Positions 49,071-58,102 of a stretch of 64,000 nucleotides of DNA are shown piece by piece. The DNA is from Pimelobacter simplex (lineage in GTDB: Bacteria > Actinomycetota > Actinomycetes > Propionibacteriales > Nocardioidaceae): the NCBI GenBank assembly GCA_016803235.1, contig JADCLI010000006.1, forward strand, positions 93,343 through 157,342, in the 5' to 3' direction. A program made the position numbers and the translations under genes. The notes beneath the pieces are model-generated. The model saw only the letters and a program-made list of their open reading frames with translations, was not told the origin of the DNA and ran no database searches. How positions within the stretch are numbered: position 1 is the first letter of the stretch; each line of letters begins with the position of its first letter.

Positions 49071-50393
49071 TCAGGCGCGGTGCTTGCCCGGCGCGACCCG
49101 GACCGGTCGCGCGGCGACGCTCTCCTCGCCGATCTCACCGGACTCGCCGGTCACCCCCGCCTTCGCGGGCAGCTCGGGCAGCGGGCCGCGGCCCTTCCAG
49201 ATCACCGCGATCCACCAGCACACGGTGGAGACACCGGTGCCGACGGCCATCGCCCACAGCGCTCCCTCGGCGTCGCCCCAGGCCGCGCCGATGACCATGC
49301 ACACGCCGACCAGCACGATCGCGACGATGTCGGTCACCATGGCGGCCTGGATCCGGTGGGTGCCGATGAGGGAGGCGCGCAGCCCGCTCTGCGCGGCCAT
49401 CAGCAGCACCTTGAGGCTGACCGCGAGCATCAGCGGCTCGACGATGTCCCAGGCCTCGCCGAGCACGGCGCGACCGATGACGTCGGGCAGGAACACCAGC
49501 ACGACCAGGTTGAGGATGCCGACGACCGTGGCGATCGCGATCGCCCGCCGGACGTGGCGCCACACCGCCTTCGGGTCCTCTCGCTCCCGCGCGATGTCGG
49601 CGGCGGCCGAGGTGCCGACGGCCATCTGGACCGCGGTGCTGGGCGCCCCCAACAGGGTCGCGGCGCGGAACGCGGCCACGGCGATCGGGCTGCTGAACAG
49701 CGTCATCAGCGAGGCGGTCGCGAGCGCCGTACCGCTGGCGGACAGGCCGCTGACCATCGAGCGCCAGGAGAAGTCCCAACGCTCGCGCAGCCAGGCCAGG
49801 CCGCCGCCGGACGGGGCGCCGCACTGCACGAAGACCCACAGCGAGGCGATCACTCCGGAGCCGGTCCACGCCGCGATCAGCCAGGTGAGCGAGTCGAGGC
49901 CGAGCTGGTCGGTGCCGACGAAGCCGACGGCGAGGAGGGCGAACCACAGCGAGTCGAGGACGACCGCGCCCCCGGGCCGCTGCTTCGCGATGGCGAGGTA
50001 GCGGCCGACGTCGTGCAGCACGAGGAACGTCAGCGACAGGCCGAGCACGAGGATCGGGCCGCCCATCCGGCTGTCCGCGGCGACCAGCGCGAGGCCGGCG
50101 GCGGAGCACACGACGCCGGCGCCGATGCCGAGCACGATGGTGGCGCCGAGGATGTCCCCGGCGCGGGAGTCGGCGTCCTCGGGGTGCACGATCGCGGTCG
50201 TGGAGATCAGGCTGCGGAACACGACCTGGGCGACCGTGTAGACGAGGATGACCAGGCTGAACCGGCCGAAGTCGATCGGCTCGAAGGCGTGCGCGACCCA
50301 GATCAGGGCGGCGATGTTCGACAGGCTCGAGAGGATCTGGTCGACCGTGACGAGGCTCAGCCGACGGTTCGCGGAGCCCCCCTGCGCGGTCAT
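49071..50393 (-). CDS. Polysaccharide flippase-like membrane protein
   Basis: A 440-residue protein with about 11-12 hydrophobic segments arranged like MATE/Wzx polysaccharide exporters (SLVTVDQILSSLSNIAALI at the N-terminus, then DFGRFSLVILVYTVAQ). It is the likely translocase for lipid-linked repeat units of this locus. Sequence similarity among flippases is low, so the call rests on topology and context. ATG at 50393; the C-terminus is a charged tail. Confidence 0.78.
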   Translation of the reverse strand: MTAQGGSANRRLSLVTVDQILSSLSNIAALIWVAHAFEPIDFGRFSLVILVYTVAQVVFRSLISTTAIVHPEDADSRAGDILGATIVLGIGAGVVCSAAGLALVAADSRMGGPILVLGLSLTFLVLHDVGRYLAIAKQRPGGAVVLDSLWFALLAVGFVGTDQLGLDSLTWLIAAWTGSGVIASLWVFVQCGAPSGGGLAWLRERWDFSWRSMVSGLSASGTALATASLMTLFSSPIAVAAFRAATLLGAPSTAVQMAVGTSAAADIAREREDPKAVWRHVRRAIAIATVVGILNLVVLVFLPDVIGRAVLGEAWDIVEPLMLAVSLKVLLMAAQSGLRASLIGTHRIQAAMVTDIVAIVLVGVCMVIGAAWGDAEGALWAMAVGTGVSTVCWWIAVIWKGRGPLPELPAKAGVTGESGEIGEESVAARPVRVAPGKHRA

Positions 50394-50487
50394 CCGCGCC
50401 TCAGCCTGTGCAGCACGGGGCAGATCATTGCACGCAGTCGGCACGGTCGTGCCGGTAACGACAATCCCTCAGTTCCGTTGTGTCATC

Positions 50488-51477
50488 GTGACCACCGTGG
50501 CCCTCAGTTCCGCACTCCACCGAGCACAGGGCTCGGTGCGGGTGCAGCGTCAGCTCAGCAAGATCCGCCGCTTCCGCAGCCGGGTCACCAACGTGCCGCT
50601 GCGGCAGGTCGAGCAGGCCCGCCGCCGCCTCGAGGCCGAGGACGTCGACGTCCTCGTCCTCGGCGACAGCTCGACGCTGTGCTGGTCGCTGCGCGACACC
50701 GACCGCACCCTGCTGCCCGAGCTGATCGGCCAGCGCCTCGGCAACGTGGTCACGATGTCGGGCCCCGGCTTCGGCTCGACCATCTACGGCGAGGCCACCC
50801 GCCTGCTGACCGCGATGGATCGCCGCCCGAAGGCGGTCGTGTTCACGCTCGCCCTGCGCACCACCACCGCCACCCACATCGTCGCCGACCCGATCACCGG
50901 CTACCACCGCTCGCTCGCGGCGATGGCGAAGGTGCAGGGCGCGCGCCGCAAGGTCCGGTACGTCGGCCGTGGCGGCACCTTCGCCACCGACGAGGAGCGC
51001 GACGTCTTCCTCGCCCACCCGGTCGAGAGCCGGTGGAACGGCCTGCGCACGATCGGCTGGTACCGCGAGCAGCTGGTCGGCACCGGCCTGCCGCCGTGGC
51101 CGATCGAGCTCGAGAAGCTCCGCTTCGACTACTTCTACGGCGAGCAGCTGCGCGCCGACAACCCGCGCCTCGACGCGCTCACCACCTTGGCCCGCCGTCT
51201 CGAGGAGTACGGCGTCCCCGCGGTCGGCGTGTGGACCCGCCCGCCGATGCAGCGCGGCGAGATGCACTTCCCCGGGGAGTTCGAGGCGCACGTCCGCTCC
51301 CACAAGGCGCTCCAGGACGACGCCCTCGCGCGCGGCTCCTCCTCGATCGGGCCGATGCTCGACATCCACCTCGAGGACGAGGACTTCGAGGACAGCTTCA
51401 ATGCGACCGAGCACTTCGCCTACACCGGCCGGGTCAAGGTCGCCGACGCCATCGCCGACGCGGTGCGATCGCGGTGA
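50488..51477 (+). CDS. SGNH-like protein 1 of tandem pair
   Basis: A 329-residue protein with DVLVLGDSSTLCWSLRDTD (GDS block I) and a C-terminal TEHFAYTGRVKVADAIAD region like the SGNH His block. It has a helical basic N-terminus and no signal peptide. It could be a sugar O-acetyl esterase or transferase acting inside the cell. GTG at 50488 chosen; a GTG three codons later is also possible. Its stop overlaps the start of the second SGNH protein. Confidence 0.68.
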   Translation: MTTVALSSALHRAQGSVRVQRQLSKIRRFRSRVTNVPLRQVEQARRRLEAEDVDVLVLGDSSTLCWSLRDTDRTLLPELIGQRLGNVVTMSGPGFGSTIYGEATRLLTAMDRRPKAVVFTLALRTTTATHIVADPITGYHRSLAAMAKVQGARRKVRYVGRGGTFATDEERDVFLAHPVESRWNGLRTIGWYREQLVGTGLPPWPIELEKLRFDYFYGEQLRADNPRLDALTTLARRLEEYGVPAVGVWTRPPMQRGEMHFPGEFEAHVRSHKALQDDALARGSSSIGPMLDIHLEDEDFEDSFNATEHFAYTGRVKVADAIADAVRSR

Positions 51478-52217
51478 GCGGCCGGCTGGGCGACCTGCGG
51501 GCGTTCGTCCGGTTGCGGCGGGCACGGCTGCGCGGCTGGGTCGCGCTGCTCCGGATGCTGCTGGCCGCGCTGCGCGGCCAGGTCGACGAGATCTGGGTCG
51601 GCGACTCGCACGCGGTCACCTTCAACACCGAGCACTCGCCGTTGCCCGGCATCCTGCGCACCGGCGAGCGCCGCTGGACCTGGCACCTCGGCCCGCGGGT
51701 GATGTACTCCATCGCCCGCGACGACTTCCCGCCCACGCTGCTGCGGACCGCGCGCCTCGTCGCCCGCGTCCCCGGTGCCCGGGACGCCGCCTGGTTCTTC
51801 TCCTTCGGCGAGATCGACATCCGCTGCCACCTCGCCCCGCGCCTGGCCGCCGGCGGTGACGTCGGCTTCGTGTCGTCGTACGTCGACCGGGTGCAGGGCC
51901 TGGTCGGCCGCCTCGGCACCCCGGTCGGCACGATCGTCGTCCCCGTCCCGCCGTGCCTGGACAGCTACGACCACGCCGCCTTCCCCGTCGCCGGCTCCCC
52001 CGACGAGCGCCTCGCCGCCCACCGTGCGGTCCGCTCCGCGCTCACCGTCGCCGTCGGTGCCGCGCCCGCCCGCCCCGCGCTGCGGCTGCTCGACCCCACC
52101 GAGGCACTGTCCGGCCCGGACGGCTTGATGCGCGAGGAGCTCACCGACGACGGGTGCCACACGAACGTCGCCGGGCGCGCGGTGGTACGCGGCGAGATCG
52201 CCGCCCTCCTCGGCTGA
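51474..52217 (+). CDS. SGNH-like protein 2 of tandem pair
   Basis: A 247-residue protein with IWVGDSHAVTFNTEHS (GDS block with His), FFSFGEIDIRCHLA (block III-like) and DDGCHTNVAGRAVV (His block). The GDSH and GEIDxR pattern resembles SGNH proteins found beside polysaccharide genes. GTG start overlaps the previous stop by GTGA. Role as glycan esterase or acyl transfer enzyme is inference. Confidence 0.68.
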   Translation: MSGRLGDLRAFVRLRRARLRGWVALLRMLLAALRGQVDEIWVGDSHAVTFNTEHSPLPGILRTGERRWTWHLGPRVMYSIARDDFPPTLLRTARLVARVPGARDAAWFFSFGEIDIRCHLAPRLAAGGDVGFVSSYVDRVQGLVGRLGTPVGTIVVPVPPCLDSYDHAAFPVAGSPDERLAAHRAVRSALTVAVGAAPARPALRLLDPTEALSGPDGLMREELTDDGCHTNVAGRAVVRGEIAALLG

Positions 52218-52220
52218 GAC

Positions 52221-52444
52221 CCGCCGGTGGTTGAGGTGCGAGGCGCGCCAGCGCCACCCGCCGGTGGTTGAGGTGCGAGGCGCGCCAGCGCCGAGCCTCG
52301 AAACCACCGGCCATGCTGCTGGAAGGCTCCCGTGGTCAGGGTGCCGGCAGCAGGCCCGGTGGTTTCGAGGCTCCTCGCTGGCGCTCGTCGCACCTCAACC
52401 ACCGGGCACGCTCCTCGCTGGCGCTCGTCGCACCTCAACCACCG
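52221..52444. repeat. Composite palindromic repeat C, copy 2, between convergent genes
   Basis: Two direct units containing GGTGGTTGAGGTGCGAGGCG precede the same centre as copy 1 (AACCACCGGCCATGCTGCTGG). Two inverted units containing CGCTCGTCGCACCTCAACC follow. It begins 4 bases after the SGNH stop, and the stop of the GIY-YIG gene (52435-52437) lies inside it. Confidence 0.9.
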
Positions 52445-52761
52445 GAAGCGTCCTCCCGGCCGCCGGCCCTGCGCTGCACGGCGGCCCGTCGGGCGAGGTC
52501 GGGCAGCGCGGCGTAGTCGTCCCTCATCAGCGCCTCCCGCTTCCTCCTGCTCCAGCCCTGGACACGCTTCTCGAAGGCGTACGCATCCTCGATGCGGTCG
52601 AACCAGCCACTCCACACCAGCGTGACCGGCCGTCGTCCACGCGTGTAGGCGGCACCGAGCTCATCGCTGTGGTTGTGCTGCCACAGCCGGGCGTCGATGT
52701 CCCACGTGCTCCCGACGTAGTAGGAGTCGTCGGAGCACCGAACGATGTAGGTCCACGGCAT
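52435..52761 (-). CDS. GIY-YIG domain protein (UPF0213-like)
   Basis: A 108-residue small nuclease-like protein. The GIY-YIG motif is WTYIVRCSDDSYYVGSTWD at residues 3-21, followed by GRRPVTLVWSGWF and a basic helix EKRVQGWSRRKREALM. Short members of this family occur widely; function unknown. The C-terminal residues DASGG and the stop come from repeat C2, so the natural end may have been replaced by the repeat. ATG at 52761. Confidence 0.83.
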   Translation of the reverse strand: MPWTYIVRCSDDSYYVGSTWDIDARLWQHNHSDELGAAYTRGRRPVTLVWSGWFDRIEDAYAFEKRVQGWSRRKREALMRDDYAALPDLARRAAVQRRAGGREDASGG

Positions 52762-52832
52762 GGGCTCTCGGTGCCTCGCCCGTAGCTGCACCAAACAACG
52801 AGGCCCGGCGCCTGTGGACGGGAGCGGTGTAG

Positions 52833-52881
52833 CCGGTGGTTTCGAGGCTCCTCGCTGGCGCTCGTCGCACCTCAACCACCG
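52833..52881. repeat. Repeat C, copy 3 (half element)
   Basis: Begins CCGGTGGTTTCGAGGCTCC and ends CGCACCTCAACCACC: a single inverted-arm unit with its own short stem, between the FkbM methyltransferase stop and the GIY-YIG gene. Confidence 0.85.
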
Positions 52882-52905
52882 ACACGGCTCGACCGCCGTG
52901 AGACG

Positions 52906-53799
52906 TCAGGCCAGCTCGTCCGGGACGAGCTCGGTGATCGCCTTCAGCCCGTCGGCGTCGTCGCGGTGCACGACCGCGACGTCCCAGTAGATGCGCGACC
53001 GCGCCCGGCCGCCGGGCACCTCGTCGAGGACCCGGCCCTGCTGGGCGACCTTGTCGACGGTGGTGCGACCGACGGTGAGACCGCCGTTGTCCCAGACCGC
53101 GACGTGCTCGTAGCCGAGGCCCGCCAGGCGTGCCCAGACGCTCTCGGGGTCGCGGCCGACGAGCCGGGTGAGGTAGGGGTCGTACTCGAAGAAGAGGACC
53201 GGCTGGACGTCCTGCCAGGCCTCGGCGACCGCGGGGACCAGGTCGACGTCGTACCCGTCGGTGTCGGACTTGACCAGGCGGAGCCGGTCGAACGCCGGGT
53301 GGTCGGTGCGCAGCGAGGTGGGCGAGACGGTCGGCATGGCGTCGCCGGCGGCGCCCTCGACGAAGCGGGTGGTGCCGCCGGAGCGAACGGCCGTCGTACC
53401 GCCGTCGCTGCCGTCGACGGTGAGCAGCGCCTCGACGACGGTGACCCGGGAGTCGCGGTCGACGTTGCGGTGCAGGAAGTCGAGATAGGCCTTGTCGGCC
53501 TCGATGCAGAGCACCTGGCCGTCGGCGGCGTTGAGGATCTGCACCGCGGAGTCACCCACGTTGGCGCCGACGTCGAGGACGGTCAGCGGGCCGGTGGTGG
53601 CCAGCAGCCGGGCGAGCTCGACGAGGTTCTGCCCGTAGGTCGGCTGCCACACGGCGTAGTCCGGCAGCCGGTGCGACCACGGGAGGACGAGCTCGACGCC
53701 CTGGACGTGGCGCACGACGGGCCGGAACGGGAAGCGGTCGCGGATGATCCATCCGACGCGTCGCTTGGCGGTGGAAGCAAGGGTTCCGAGTCCGGTCAC
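52906..53799 (-). CDS. FkbM-family methyltransferase (1)
   Basis: A 297-residue SAM methyltransferase with PLTVLDVGANVGDSAVQIL, VLCIEADKAYLDFLHRNV, and LVKSDTDGYDVDLV, matching the FkbM fold used for O-methylation of sugars and polyketides. The GTG at 53799 has TAGCAT exactly 7 bases upstream, indicating a leaderless transcript from a symmetrical divergent promoter shared with the next gene. Confidence 0.86.
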   Translation of the reverse strand: MTGLGTLASTAKRRVGWIIRDRFPFRPVVRHVQGVELVLPWSHRLPDYAVWQPTYGQNLVELARLLATTGPLTVLDVGANVGDSAVQILNAADGQVLCIEADKAYLDFLHRNVDRDSRVTVVEALLTVDGSDGGTTAVRSGGTTRFVEGAAGDAMPTVSPTSLRTDHPAFDRLRLVKSDTDGYDVDLVPAVAEAWQDVQPVLFFEYDPYLTRLVGRDPESVWARLAGLGYEHVAVWDNGGLTVGRTTVDKVAQQGRVLDEVPGGRARSRIYWDVAVVHRDDADGLKAITELVPDELA

Positions 53800-53806
53800 T
53801 CGCCGG

Positions 53807-53833
53807 ATGCTAGGGCATGAATCGCCCTAGGAT
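53807..53833. promoter_or_regulatory. Symmetrical divergent promoter palindrome
   Basis: CTAGGGC and GCCCTAG arms flank a 7-base centre. The left end supplies TAGCAT for the minus-strand FkbM gene and the right end TAGGAT for the plus-strand methyltransferase, each 7 bases from its start codon. The 41-bp gap therefore holds two leaderless promoters in mirror symmetry. Confidence 0.6.
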
Positions 53834-53840
53834 GTGCCAC

Positions 53841-54917
53841 ATGTCGGGCTCTCCCCCCAATGCGACCGCGACGGCTGCCCTCGATGAGGCCCGTGCCTAC
53901 TACTCCCACGAGCTGGAGAAGGGGGTCGACCGCTTCCTCCTCGAGACCCGCACGACCTGCCCGTGGTGCGGCGACGACCGTCTCGAGCACCGCACCACCA
54001 CACGCGACCTGCGCCAGTTCAAGCCGGGCCGGTTCCGGCTCGACGAGTGCCGCGGCTGCGGCCACGTCTTCCAGAACCCCGCGCTGAGCGACGAGGGCCT
54101 GTCCTTCTACTACCGCGACACCTACGACGGCCTCAACGCCGAGCGCGCCGAGGCCAACCTCGGCTCGATGGGCGAGATCTACCGCCGGCGTGCCTCGACG
54201 GTCCGCGACCACCGCCCGGACCGGCCGAAGCGGTGGCTCGACGTCGGTACGGCGTCCGCGCACTTCCCCGCAGCCGCGGCGGAGATGTTCCCGGCGACCG
54301 TGTTCGACGGCCTCGACATGTCCGACGGCGTGCTGTCGGGCCACCGGGCCGGGCGGATCGCGACGGCGTACCAGGGACAGCTCCCGGAGCTCGCCCCCCA
54401 GCTGGCCGGCCAGTACGACCAGGTGAGCATGTTCCACTACCTGGAGCACACCCGCGACCCGCTGGCCGACCTCGACGCGGTGGCGACCGTCCTCGCCGAC
54501 GACGGCTGGGTGCTCATCGAGCAGCCCGACCCGCAGGCCCGCTCGGCGAGGCTGTTCGGCTCCTGGTGGGCCGGCTGGAACCAGCCCGAGCACCTGCACA
54601 TGGTGACCCTGCCCAACCTGACGAAGGCGCTGGAGGACCGCGGCTTCGAGGTGGTCGAGGTCGTGCACCGCGAGGCGCACATCCCGCTCGAGGCGTTCAT
54701 CGTGCTGGCCACGGTCCTCAACCGGATCGCCCCCGGCGAGGAGGTTCCGTGGCGCGACGGCCGGCCGCCGCGCTTCGCGCGGGCCCGCCGCCTGCTCGGC
54801 AAGGCGGTCGCCGCGCCCTTCGTCCCGCTCGCCCGGTTCGTCGACAACGTCGTGCTGCCGCGGATGCTGCGCAGCTCCCACGCCTACCGGGTCCTCGCCC
54901 GCAAGGTGCCCGCCTGA
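53841..54917 (+). CDS. Zinc-ribbon class I methyltransferase (1)
   Basis: A 358-residue protein with an N-terminal zinc ribbon (TTCPWCGDDRL, then DECRGCGHVFQNP), a degenerate Rossmann core (KRWLDVGTASAHFPAAA, then SMFHYLEHTRDPLADL) and a C-terminal basic/hydrophobic tail. This layout is that of methyltransferase-23/11 proteins in sugar-modification clusters. ATG at 53841 decided by TAGGAT-N7; the in-frame ATG at 53817 is upstream of that promoter. Confidence 0.84.
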   Translation: MSGSPPNATATAALDEARAYYSHELEKGVDRFLLETRTTCPWCGDDRLEHRTTTRDLRQFKPGRFRLDECRGCGHVFQNPALSDEGLSFYYRDTYDGLNAERAEANLGSMGEIYRRRASTVRDHRPDRPKRWLDVGTASAHFPAAAAEMFPATVFDGLDMSDGVLSGHRAGRIATAYQGQLPELAPQLAGQYDQVSMFHYLEHTRDPLADLDAVATVLADDGWVLIEQPDPQARSARLFGSWWAGWNQPEHLHMVTLPNLTKALEDRGFEVVEVVHREAHIPLEAFIVLATVLNRIAPGEEVPWRDGRPPRFARARRLLGKAVAAPFVPLARFVDNVVLPRMLRSSHAYRVLARKVPA

Positions 54918-55033
54918 CGCCGACCCGGCAGGAACTGGCTCCGAGATCACGTCGACCCGGCAGGAACTGGCCTCAACACGAAGCCACTTTCTGCCGGGTC
55001 GGCGCGATTTGCGAGCCAGTTCGGGCCGGGTCA
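54918..55033. repeat. Palindromic repeat B, copy 2, between convergent genes
   Basis: Two direct units CGACCCGGCAGGAACTGGC followed by inverted units ending GCCGGGTCA, the same order as copy 1 at 20421. It starts right after the methyltransferase stop and includes the gmd stop (TGA followed by CCCGGC on the minus strand). Confidence 0.87.
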
Positions 55034-56023
55034 GTCGAGCTCGCGCTTGTGGCGCACCAGCCGGCCGAGGTGCTCGATGTCGGAGTCGACCATCAGCTCG
55101 GCGAGCGCCTTGGCGTCGGTGCCGGCCTTCCAGCCGAGGACGTCGTGGGCCTTCGAGGCGTCGCCGATGAGCGCGTCGACCTCGGTGGGACGCTCGAAGC
55201 TCTTGTCGTAGCGGACGTGGTCCTCCCAGTTCAGGCCGGCGTGCGCGAAGGCGTACTGGCAGAACTCGCGCACCGTCGTGCCGATGCCGGTGGCGAGCAC
55301 GTAGTCCTGCGGCTCGTCGTGCTGCAGCATCCGCCACATGCCCTCGACGTACTCGGGCGCGTAGCCCCAGTCGCGGACCGCCTCGAGGTTGCCGAGGTCG
55401 AGGTGGTCGCTGATGCCGAGCTTGATCGAGGCGACGCCGAGGGTGATCTTGCGGGTCACGAAGCTCTCGCCGCGACGAGGCGACTCGTGGTTGAACAGGA
55501 TGCCGGAGACCGCGAACAGGTCGTAGGCCTCGCGGTAGTTGACGGTCACCCAGTGCGAGTAGAGCTTCGCGGCACCGTAGGGCGAGCGCGGGTAGAACAC
55601 CGTCGACTCGTTCTGCGGCGGCGGGGTCGCGCCGAACATCTCGGACGTGGAGGCCTGGTAGAACCGGCAGTCCAGCTTGGCGGCGCGGATCGCCTCGAGC
55701 AGCCGCAGCGTGCCGACGGCGTCCGTCGACGCGGTGTACTCCGGCAGCTCGAAGGACACCTTGACGTGGCTCTGCGCACCGAGGTTGTAGACCTCGTGCG
55801 GCTCGATGTCGCGCAGCTGGTTGCTGAGGCTGACGCCGTCGGTGAGGTCGCCGTAGTGCAGGTGCAGGTCGGCCGTGCCGTGCAGGTGGTCGATCCGGCT
55901 GCGGTTCAGGGTCGACGACCGCCGGACCAGTCCGTGCACCTCGTAACCCTTCCCGAGGAGGAGCTCGGCGAGGTAGGAGCCGTCCTGGCCGGTGATCCCG
56001 GTGATGAGTGCGCGCTTGGTCAC
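55031..56023 (-). CDS. gmd: GDP-mannose 4,6-dehydratase
   Basis: A 330-residue extended [23 protein letters not shown] (NADP motif), the catalytic Thr region [12 protein letters not shown]-x3-K in [12 protein letters not shown], and [17 protein letters not shown]. It converts GDP-mannose to GDP-4-keto-6-deoxymannose, the precursor of GDP-fucose, rhamnose or related deoxysugars. GTG start at 56023. Stop within repeat B2. No GDP-fucose synthase is recognisable in the window. Confidence 0.92.
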   Translation of the reverse strand: MTKRALITGITGQDGSYLAELLLGKGYEVHGLVRRSSTLNRSRIDHLHGTADLHLHYGDLTDGVSLSNQLRDIEPHEVYNLGAQSHVKVSFELPEYTASTDAVGTLRLLEAIRAAKLDCRFYQASTSEMFGATPPPQNESTVFYPRSPYGAAKLYSHWVTVNYREAYDLFAVSGILFNHESPRRGESFVTRKITLGVASIKLGISDHLDLGNLEAVRDWGYAPEYVEGMWRMLQHDEPQDYVLATGIGTTVREFCQYAFAHAGLNWEDHVRYDKSFERPTEVDALIGDASKAHDVLGWKAGTDAKALAELMVDSDIEHLGRLVRHKRELD

Positions 56024-56047
56024 GGGGGCACAGTATCGTCGCGCCTC

Positions 56048-57124
56048 GTGCATCTGGTCGTGGATTCCGTAGTCGTCCGTACCGGAAGCGTGACGATCGT
56101 GATGGAGCACCTCGTCCGCGCCTGGGCCGAGGCCTTCCCCGAGGACCGGATCTCGGTGCTCTTCGGCCCCGAGGGCCAGACGTTCCCGCTGCCCGAGGGC
56201 GCGCACGCCGAGGTCCTCGACCAGCCGGGTGGTCCGCTCGGCGGTCTGTGGCTCCGATCGGTGGCGGTACGACGCGCCGCGCGCCGCCTGGGAGCCGACG
56301 CCGTGCTGGGCGCGGTGCCCGCGAGCGGCCTGCTCGGCTCACGCAGCCCGCGCGGCGTCATCCTCTACGACCTGCGCTTCGAGCTGCGACCCGAGCAGTT
56401 CAGCCGCCGGACCCGCATCGCGCGCAAGGTGTCGTGGCTGTGGAGCATGCGCCTGGCCGACCGGATCTTCACGATCTCCGACCGGACCCTGCACGATCTC
56501 GCCGACCTGCACCCCTCGTTGTCGGCGCGCGCCGAGACCGCCGCGCTCGGGTCCGACCACGCCCTCGCCTGGCCGCAGCCGGACGCGGCGGACCCCGAGC
56601 ACCCGTACGCCATCGCGTTCGGCCACTACGGCAACAAGAACGCGAACGCGGTCATCGACGGCTGGGCGCGGTTCTGCGCCGCGCACTCCCCCGAGGCCGA
56701 CGGCTGGCGGCTGCGCCTGGTCGGCATGGGCGCCCGCGACCGCGCCGCCGCCGAGGAGCAGGTGCGCCGCCTCGGCGTCGGCGACCGGATCGAGCTGATG
56801 CCGTGGCTCGACGACGACGCCTTCGCCCGCGCCTTCGCCGGCGCCGGGATGGTCGTCTTCCCCTCCGACTTCGAGGGCTTCGGCCTGCCCGCCGCGGAGG
56901 CGATCCGGCTCGGCATCCCCGCCGTGATCTCCACCGACCCGGCGCTCGCCGAGGTCACCGGCGGGCATGCCGTCACCGCGGCCTCGACCACGCCCGCCGA
57001 CCTGGCGACGGCGTTCGAGGCGGCGCTCGCGCTCACGCCCGAGCAGCTCGCGGCCGGCCGGGCATTCGCCGAGGCGTTCACCTGGCGTCGTACCGCCGCG
57101 GTGATCCGGACCGGTCTGTCCTGA
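56048..57124 (+). CDS. Glycosyltransferase family 4 (GT-B)
   Basis: A 358-residue GT-B enzyme with [15 protein letters not shown] at the N-terminus, the C-terminal domain [37 protein letters not shown] holding the usual E-x7-E region, and [11 protein letters not shown]. It probably adds one sugar of the repeat unit. TATCGT lies 8 bases before the GTG at 56048, and it is divergent from gmd with a 24-base gap. Confidence 0.86.
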   Translation: MHLVVDSVVVRTGSVTIVMEHLVRAWAEAFPEDRISVLFGPEGQTFPLPEGAHAEVLDQPGGPLGGLWLRSVAVRRAARRLGADAVLGAVPASGLLGSRSPRGVILYDLRFELRPEQFSRRTRIARKVSWLWSMRLADRIFTISDRTLHDLADLHPSLSARAETAALGSDHALAWPQPDAADPEHPYAIAFGHYGNKNANAVIDGWARFCAAHSPEADGWRLRLVGMGARDRAAAEEQVRRLGVGDRIELMPWLDDDAFARAFAGAGMVVFPSDFEGFGLPAAEAIRLGIPAVISTDPALAEVTGGHAVTAASTTPADLATAFEAALALTPEQLAAGRAFAEAFTWRRTAAVIRTGLS

Positions 57125-57198
57125 CCGCCGGATCCGGCCACGTGGCGCGCACGCAGCCCCTACCCTTGCCCCGACCCACCCCAGCCTCGGAGGACTCG

Positions 57199-58098
57199 AT
57201 GCTCGCTTGCCCGGCCTGCGCCGGTACCCGTGTCCGCACCGGCCCGGCCTCCGGCGCCACCGGACGCCAGATCACCGCGTGCCGCGACTGCGGGGTCCAC
57301 TACTGGGCCGACCACGAGGCGGCCGAGCGGCAGGAGGCGATCGAGCTCCAGACCGAGCTGACCGCCGAGGGCTACAGCGACTGGGTCGACATCAAGCGCG
57401 AGCAGGCCGGCCCCGAGGCGTGGCGCGACGCGATCACCTGGATCCGCAACGCCCTGCCGAAGGACGCCGGTCGTGACGGCGCTCCCGTGATCTACGACGT
57501 CGGGGCAGGCGACGGTCACTTCCTGAGCCTGGCCCGCGACGAGGGCGGCTTCGCCGTGACCGGCAACGAGATCGCGAAGGGCGCCGTCGAGCTCGCCAAG
57601 GAGCGGTACGACGTCGACCTCGACCTCGGCGTGCTCGAGGACCTCGGCCACGTCGAGGACGTCGACGCCGCCACCTTGTGGTGCGTGCTCGCCCACGTGC
57701 CGGACGGCGACCAGCTGCTGAGCGAGGTGCGCACGATGCTGCGCCCGGGCGGCGTCCTCTTCCTGCAGACCCCGCACTGGACCGCCGCCGACGAGGCCGC
57801 GCTCCGTGTCAAGAACCTCACGGGCGGCAGGGTCGCGAAGGTGCCGGACCGCCGGATCGCCCAGCACCACTGGATCCTCCACACCCGCCGCAGCATCGCC
57901 GCGCAGCTCAACCGGCTCGGCTTCGTCGACGTCGTCGCCGAGCCCAAGCTGCGCTACACGCTCACCTCGCGCGCCTACTTCGCGTCGATGAACCCGCCGC
58001 AGTGGACCATCGGGCCGGCGTCGTGGCTGCTGGACAAGGCCGTCGCCAGCCGGCTCGCGCCGCGCATCGTGCTCGACGTGCGCGCCCGCAAGGGCTGA
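57199..58098 (+). CDS. Zinc-ribbon class I methyltransferase (2)
   Basis: A 299-residue protein with an N-terminal zinc ribbon (LACPACAGTRV, then ACRDCGVHYW), Rossmann motif I VIYDVGAGDGHFLSLARD, LWCVLAHVPDGDQLLSEV and the RPGGVLFLQTP strand. It resembles the methyltransferase at 53841 in layout but not closely in sequence. Acceptor unknown, probably a sugar intermediate. ATG at 57199 after CTCGGAGGA. Confidence 0.84.
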   Translation: MLACPACAGTRVRTGPASGATGRQITACRDCGVHYWADHEAAERQEAIELQTELTAEGYSDWVDIKREQAGPEAWRDAITWIRNALPKDAGRDGAPVIYDVGAGDGHFLSLARDEGGFAVTGNEIAKGAVELAKERYDVDLDLGVLEDLGHVEDVDAATLWCVLAHVPDGDQLLSEVRTMLRPGGVLFLQTPHWTAADEAALRVKNLTGGRVAKVPDRRIAQHHWILHTRRSIAAQLNRLGFVDVVAEPKLRYTLTSRAYFASMNPPQWTIGPASWLLDKAVASRLAPRIVLDVRARKG

Positions 58099-58102
58099 GC
58101 GC

